Made by a program: the position numbers and the translations under genes. Positions 60,669-64,000 of a stretch of 64,000 bases of DNA are shown here, piece after piece; positions within the stretch are counted from its first letter, which is position 1; every line of letters starts with the position of its first letter. Origin of the DNA: Prauserella endophytica (lineage in GTDB: Bacteria; Actinomycetota; Actinomycetes; Mycobacteriales; Pseudonocardiaceae); the NCBI RefSeq assembly GCF_005146945.1, contig NZ_SWMS01000014.1, positions 118,665-182,664 of the forward strand. Reading direction: 5' to 3'. The notes below the pieces were generated by a model that was not told the DNA's origin, made no database searches, and saw only the letters and a list, made by a program, of their open reading frames with translations.

Positions 60669-61478
60669 ATGACCAAGCAAATGCCCCACCGCCCGAGGAG
60701 TCTTCCCGTGACTGACCAGACAGCACAGTACCCGGACGAGACAATCGCAGCGTCGATCGATTGGAACCCGACCTGCCTGCCCGGCCAGGAGCAAGTCACC
60801 ATCGTCCGCCAGATTCGCGAGTTCCTTGCTCGCGGGCTCGCCGCTGCTGGCCTGCTCCGCACCGAGCCGAGCGCCGCGAGCGAGCTCGACGACGCGGCCG
60901 AGCAGATCTCCGCACAGGGCCAGCAGCTCAACGAGATGGGCGACGCGCTCGCTGATCTCAAGGCCCGCATCGACAAGGCGATCGGCGAATGCGACCGGGC
61001 GGAATGGTCGCGCGAGGTGTCCAGCCCAGAGTGCCATGCGTGGGTAACGGCCGTCCGCAAGGCTCTGGCTTCTCCTGCCCCATCCCAACCAGAACCCGCA
61101 CAGCCGAAACCAGGCGACCGTGTGCGGCACTACAAGCTGAAGCACCGCGAGGGCACTGTGAGCGGTGACCGCCCCCAGAGCCCGAAGGCCATCTACGTGC
61201 GCTGGGATGACAACCCAAACCGGAAGCTGCCGATGCTGATCAGCGCTGTCGAGGTGATTGAATCCACCCCGCCCCAGGACGAGACCACCGAATGGACACC
61301 GAAGCACGGTGATCAGGTCACAGGGCGACACAAGGGCGAGTGGATCACCGGGCCGTATGCCGGTGAACTCAGCGATGGACGGCCAATCATCGGGCCGCAG
61401 AGGCACGTTGGGAGTGTCTGTGATGCGGGCTCTCTCCGCCCTGTGCGGGACATCGAGGAGGACCAGACCGATGCCTGA
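60669..61478 (+). CDS. Hypothetical phage protein with SH3-like repeats
   Basis: 269 residues. A helical N-terminal half (DDAAEQISAQGQQLNEMGDA) and a C-terminal part with KPGDRVRHYKLKHREGTVSG and KHGDQVTGRHKGEWITGPYA, which resemble small beta-barrel modules. The last 8 bases overlap the next gene. Confidence 0.6.
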   Translation: MTKQMPHRPRSLPVTDQTAQYPDETIAASIDWNPTCLPGQEQVTIVRQIREFLARGLAAAGLLRTEPSAASELDDAAEQISAQGQQLNEMGDALADLKARIDKAIGECDRAEWSREVSSPECHAWVTAVRKALASPAPSQPEPAQPKPGDRVRHYKLKHREGTVSGDRPQSPKAIYVRWDDNPNRKLPMLISAVEVIESTPPQDETTEWTPKHGDQVTGRHKGEWITGPYAGELSDGRPIIGPQRHVGSVCDAGSLRPVRDIEEDQTDA

Positions 61479-61686
61479 GGTCAAGGTCACCGAGTTGACC
61501 GAGCACGACGTGCGGCACAAGATCGGCCGCCTGCGCGCAGAACTCCGGGACTCCCTTCAGACGCGCACACCGCAGGAGATCGCCGAAGACCTGGCGATGT
61601 ACCTGTTCCTTCGCGATGGCACACACGCAGATGTCGACGAGCTGATCGCATCAGCCCTGGAACCCGAGGAGCCCGCAGATGACTGA
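61471..61686 (+). CDS. Hypothetical phage protein
   Basis: 71 residues, helical, acidic (VTELTEHDVRHKIGRLRAEL). 8-base overlaps at both ends. Not recognised. Confidence 0.55.
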   Translation: MPEVKVTELTEHDVRHKIGRLRAELRDSLQTRTPQEIAEDLAMYLFLRDGTHADVDELIASALEPEEPADD

Positions 61687-61960
61687 GGTACCGCAGGAAG
61701 CGTGGGAGGCCGCCCACCGAGCTTATGTCTCTCGGGGCAACCGGCAGCACGGCAAGTTTGCTGCCGCCATCAACGCAGCCGCCCCGTTCATCCGTGCCGC
61801 CGCACTGGAGGAGGCAGCGGAGGTGATCGCGAACCGGATCACGAACGTTGCGGACGTGGAAGAGGAGGCAGCGGACGAGGCATACAGCGACGCGATGGCG
61901 GTCCTGTACACGCTCGCCCGCAAGTCTCGTGGGACCACAGAGCAGGAGGAGGGGAAGTGA
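61679..61960 (+). CDS. Hypothetical phage protein
   Basis: 93 residues, Ala/Glu-rich helices (EVPQEAWEAAHRAYVSRG), a pattern frequent in actinophage accessory genes. GTGA overlap downstream. Confidence 0.6.
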   Translation: MTEVPQEAWEAAHRAYVSRGNRQHGKFAAAINAAAPFIRAAALEEAAEVIANRITNVADVEEEAADEAYSDAMAVLYTLARKSRGTTEQEEGK

Positions 61961-62181
61961 GCCGGCGACTGCGCAGGGGGGATCGGGTCATCATCGAGGA
62001 CGGCCCGGAGGCAAGGGAGTACTCCGTCGTGGGTGCTACTGGCGTTCTGCGGGCGGTGGATCGGTCTCGCCGTAACGAGGGGCTGCCGTTCAAGGTCCAG
62101 GTCGATGGCATGTCGTCTGTGTTGTGGGTGGAGTCGGTTCGTCTCGCTGTTCCCTCCGAGGGGGGAGAAGACCATGCCTAG
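61957..62181 (+). CDS. Hypothetical phage protein, SH3-like
   Basis: 74 residues: RRGDRVIIEDGPEAREYSVV and VQVDGMSSVLWVESVRLA suggest a small beta-barrel. Ends SEGGEDHA; its 3' 19 bases are duplicated at the end of the next gene. Confidence 0.55.
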   Translation: MSRRLRRGDRVIIEDGPEAREYSVVGATGVLRAVDRSRRNEGLPFKVQVDGMSSVLWVESVRLAVPSEGGEDHA

Positions 62182-62539
62182 GGAGTACACGATCAGCCTG
62201 GCGTGCGCGGAGCCAGGCTGCCGCGAACGCAGCCTCACCATCGCCAACACTCGTGCTGAAGAGAGGGAAATCCGCCAGCGGTACGCGAGGAGCCCGTACA
62301 AGTGCACCCGTCACCTCAAGCCTGATGAGGTGCTGTCGGCCGAGAATCTGTCGCGTACGACGGTCCTGGTCGCCGGTAAGTCGGAGCGGTGGCCGGACAT
62401 GCCGGAGCTTTTCTGGAACGGCACCAGGGGGTTCCGCCACGGCCCGGGTTTCAAGGCGTACGCGAACGATTTCCCACCCGGTACACGGCTGGTTGTCACT
62501 GCACGTATCGAGCTTCCCGAGGGGGGAGAAGACCAGTGA
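62174..62539 (+). CDS. Hypothetical phage protein
   Basis: 121 residues, with CAEPGCRERSLTIAN near the start and a Cys-His KCTRHLK. Ends PEGGEDQ. GAGGGGGGAGAAG is its ribosome site. Not recognised. Confidence 0.55.
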   Translation: MPREYTISLACAEPGCRERSLTIANTRAEEREIRQRYARSPYKCTRHLKPDEVLSAENLSRTTVLVAGKSERWPDMPELFWNGTRGFRHGPGFKAYANDFPPGTRLVVTARIELPEGGEDQ

Positions 62540-62715
62540 GCAACCCGAAGCCTGGCGAAGTCTGGCAGCTGATGGTGCACCCTGCTGCGACCGATGGCCT
62601 GCTGGCCTTCCTTTCCTCTCGCGGGTTGGAGCTGGTGCGCTACCCGGGCGACGGGAACGACTTACCGACGTATGCCCTGTCGCCTTCCGAGGACCTGAAG
62701 GAGCCGAAGCAGTGA
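62536..62715 (+). CDS. Hypothetical phage protein
   Basis: 59 residues; PGEVWQLMVHPAATDGLLAF and a helix-rich end. GTGA overlaps. Not recognised. Confidence 0.5.
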   Translation: MSNPKPGEVWQLMVHPAATDGLLAFLSSRGLELVRYPGDGNDLPTYALSPSEDLKEPKQ

Positions 62716-62942
62716 GCACCACTCAGGAACTCCGCGGCCGCATGAACTACCTATACGAGCACGATGGCAAGTCTGAGACTTACCTGACGAACGCTCTGGA
62801 CGCCGTTCTCCACTACGCCGACCAGCTGGACGAGCTGGCCCTTAGCCCCCACTTCGGCCCGGAGGTTCAGCACCAGTTCAAGCAGACGGCGTCCAACATC
62901 CGCCACAAGATCGACCGGGAGCTTCCGGGGGTGTCGGAGTGA
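62712..62942 (+). CDS. Hypothetical phage protein
   Basis: 76 residues, helical (TYLTNALDAVLHYADQLDEL). GTGA overlap upstream and downstream. Not recognised. Confidence 0.5.
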   Translation: MSTTQELRGRMNYLYEHDGKSETYLTNALDAVLHYADQLDELALSPHFGPEVQHQFKQTASNIRHKIDRELPGVSE

Positions 62943-63160
62943 GCCAGGAAACCGAGCGGCTGGTTGCTGCGGCGGCGGCGTCGCTGTGCCCGGATGAGCG
63001 GTACAGGCAGCAAGCCTTTGACGACGCCCGTGCCGCCACGGTGGCCGTCATCCGAGAGCTGGCCCGTACAGCGCCGCTGATCGGAGACGCGCCAGCGCCG
63101 GTCGCGTGGACCGCCGTTGCCCTGAACGACCTGATCGACGAGATTGAGGAGAAGGCATGA
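62939..63160 (+). CDS. Hypothetical phage protein
   Basis: 73 residues, Ala-rich helices, ending LIDEIEEKA. Its last 23 bases through the next start recur at 63595-63617. Not recognised. Confidence 0.5.
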   Translation: MSQETERLVAAAAASLCPDERYRQQAFDDARAATVAVIRELARTAPLIGDAPAPVAWTAVALNDLIDEIEEKA

Positions 63161-63369
63161 GCAAGCAGTTCGAGATCACCGTGACCGCGACCGTTGCCTA
63201 CAAGCCCAACGCGGAGCACTACCCCGAGGGGTCGTCGTGGGACGACATGCTGGAGATGGACATCGCGGCGGCTGACGACAACCCATTCTTCTTCATGGAC
63301 CAGGAAGAGACGGAGTGGTCGGTAGAGGGCGAGATCCAGTCGTTCGATGAGGCGGAGGTGAAGGCGTGA
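63157..63369 (+). CDS. Hypothetical phage protein
   Basis: 70 residues, acidic beta pattern (FEITVTATVAYKPNAEHYPE). ATGA overlap upstream. Not recognised. Confidence 0.5.
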   Translation: MSKQFEITVTATVAYKPNAEHYPEGSSWDDMLEMDIAAADDNPFFFMDQEETEWSVEGEIQSFDEAEVKA

Positions 63370-63602
63370 GCGAGAGACGTATGTGGAAGCCCGGCGACCC
63401 GCCACTGACGGACGGCGTGTGGGAGGACAGCCGGGGTTGGTATCTGCACTGCGCCGACAACGACTGGGTGTGGTCGGAGCACCGGGATTGGTACTACGCC
63501 AGTGAAGGTGGGGCGTGGGGCTCGTTTGAGGCTGCTGTTACTGCGGCGGGCGGGCCGCTTCGGGAGGTGGTGCCCAGTGAGCGACATCGCCCGCGAGATT
63601 GA
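63366..63602 (+). CDS. Trp-rich hypothetical phage protein
   Basis: 78 residues with nine tryptophans (GVWEDSRGWYLHC, HRDWYYASEGGAWG). GTGA overlap upstream. Not recognised. Confidence 0.5.
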   Translation: MSERRMWKPGDPPLTDGVWEDSRGWYLHCADNDWVWSEHRDWYYASEGGAWGSFEAAVTAAGGPLREVVPSERHRPRD

Positions 63603-63611
63603 GGAGAAGGC

Positions 63612-63785
63612 ATGAGCGACACAGTGAAGTTCCGCTACTCATCGTTCAAGGACATCAACTTCCGGGGCGAGGTCGATTCCGGGATTCCCCGCGAGGAGTG
63701 GGAGGACTACTCGTACAAGGAGAAGGGCGAGGCATACGTGGAGATGCTGCACGAGTTGGTAGAGCTAGTGGAGGTCAAGCCGTGA
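63612..63785 (+). CDS. 57-residue hypothetical phage protein
   Basis: MSDTVKFRYSSFKDINFRGE, then an acidic helix (EKGEAYVEMLHELVELVE). It starts 9 bases after the previous stop and ends in GTGA overlap. Not recognised. Confidence 0.5.
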   Translation: MSDTVKFRYSSFKDINFRGEVDSGIPREEWEDYSYKEKGEAYVEMLHELVELVEVKP

Positions 63786-63943
63786 GCGACATCGAGAAGG
63801 CGATAGAGAAGGCACCCAAGGTGCTGCCGAGGGCGGTCGCTGCTGCCGTTCTGGCTGCGTTCGACGACAAGTGGCAGCCCGGTTTCCACGAGGCGCTGGC
63901 TGCTGAGGTTCTGTCTCTGTCCACCCAGGAGGCACTGTCATGA
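63782..63943 (+). CDS. 53-residue hypothetical phage protein
   Basis: SDIEKAIEKAPKVLPRAVAA then an FDDKWQPGFHEAL helix. GTG start in GTGA overlap. Last gene before an AT-richer, gene-free stretch. Confidence 0.5.
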   Translation: MSDIEKAIEKAPKVLPRAVAAAVLAAFDDKWQPGFHEALAAEVLSLSTQEALS

Positions 63944-63945
63944 TT

Positions 63946-63962
63946 TCCGTGTAAGCCACGGA
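63946..63962 (+). terminator. Candidate terminator ending the long rightward operon
   Basis: TCCGTG and CACGGA form a 6-bp stem around TAAGC, followed by TGATGTGTTTCTTATCTTA, which is T-rich for this DNA. It follows the last gene by 2 bases. Confidence 0.5.
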
Positions 63963-64000
63963 TGATGTGTTTCTTATCTTAGTGGAGTGGTATGCGGTTG

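Noticed and set aside
63577..63615. 12-codon GTG ORF between two phage genes
   Set aside because: Too short to call; treated as a recombination remnant in the findings.

Overview
The window is high-GC DNA (roughly 70 % by eye) with dense genes, GTG starts, near-leaderless promoters and the neighbour order valS / folC-DUF4233-ndk / rne-rplU-rpmA-obg-proB / nadD. This is typical of an actinomycete chromosome. Gene content (two-family valS history, NodIJ-like ABC export, a RecQ-PRTase fusion, many secreted hydrolases) fits the Pseudonocardiaceae (Amycolatopsis, Saccharomonospora and relatives), but the genus is an inference.

Layout, host part (1-46419). A broken relic of a second valyl-tRNA synthetase faces the intact valS. 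A SAM methyltransferase and a secreted SGNH lipase follow, convergent across a strong palindrome. A tightly coupled sugar operon (4875-14810) encodes a ribose-type ABC importer (ATPase, two permeases, lipoprotein binder), a sugar isomerase/epimerase, a secreted ThuA-glucose/sorbosone dehydrogenase-PKD-carbohydrate-binding fusion and a small membrane protein. Next come a TetR regulator divergent from a P450-ferredoxin pair, folC-DUF4233, a secreted PhoD phosphatase, ndk and a secreted tripeptidyl-peptidase-like hydrolase. A NanT-like transporter, two dihydrodipicolinate-synthase-family lyases and a GntR regulator share a perfect palindromic operator (22950-27051). Then follow a large secreted NAGPA-metallophosphatase fusion, a NodIJ/DrrAB-like exporter split by a MITE-like element, a subtilisin-like protease whose 3' end runs antisense into the exporter, RNase E/G, the L21-L27-Obg-ProB cluster, an MHS-type transporter, a RecQ-PRTase helicase and nadD.

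Layout, mobile part (about 46390-64000, continuing beyond the window). A tyrosine integrase lies 50 bases past the nadD stop, followed by an integrase-coupled membrane protein, a C1-like repressor, a divergent Cro-like gene, an excisionase-like gene and a Bro-N/KilAC antirepressor. After these come more than 35 small, mostly 4-nt-overlapping genes that include an ERF single-strand annealing protein, HNH nucleases, a WhiB protein, a replication-initiator-like protein, a DnaQ-like exonuclease and an endonuclease-VII-like protein. This is the lysogeny and early/replication part of a temperate actinophage or related integrative element. No terminase, capsid, portal or tail gene is in view. No tRNA, rRNA or CRISPR was seen.

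The most interesting signals are: (1) a lambda-O-like replication origin inside the initiator gene, made of 10-bp phased repeats, a long G-rich purine tract and a perfect DnaA box; (2) a self-contained regulatory switch in the prophage, where an 18-bp palindrome exactly fills the spacer of a consensus promoter next to a divergent small helix-turn-helix gene; (3) a family of large palindromes sharing the core AAGGCCACC at gene ends; (4) a CTAG-flanked MITE-like element supplying the stop codon of an ABC gene; (5) a probable single-base frameshift in a G5 run in the prophage.
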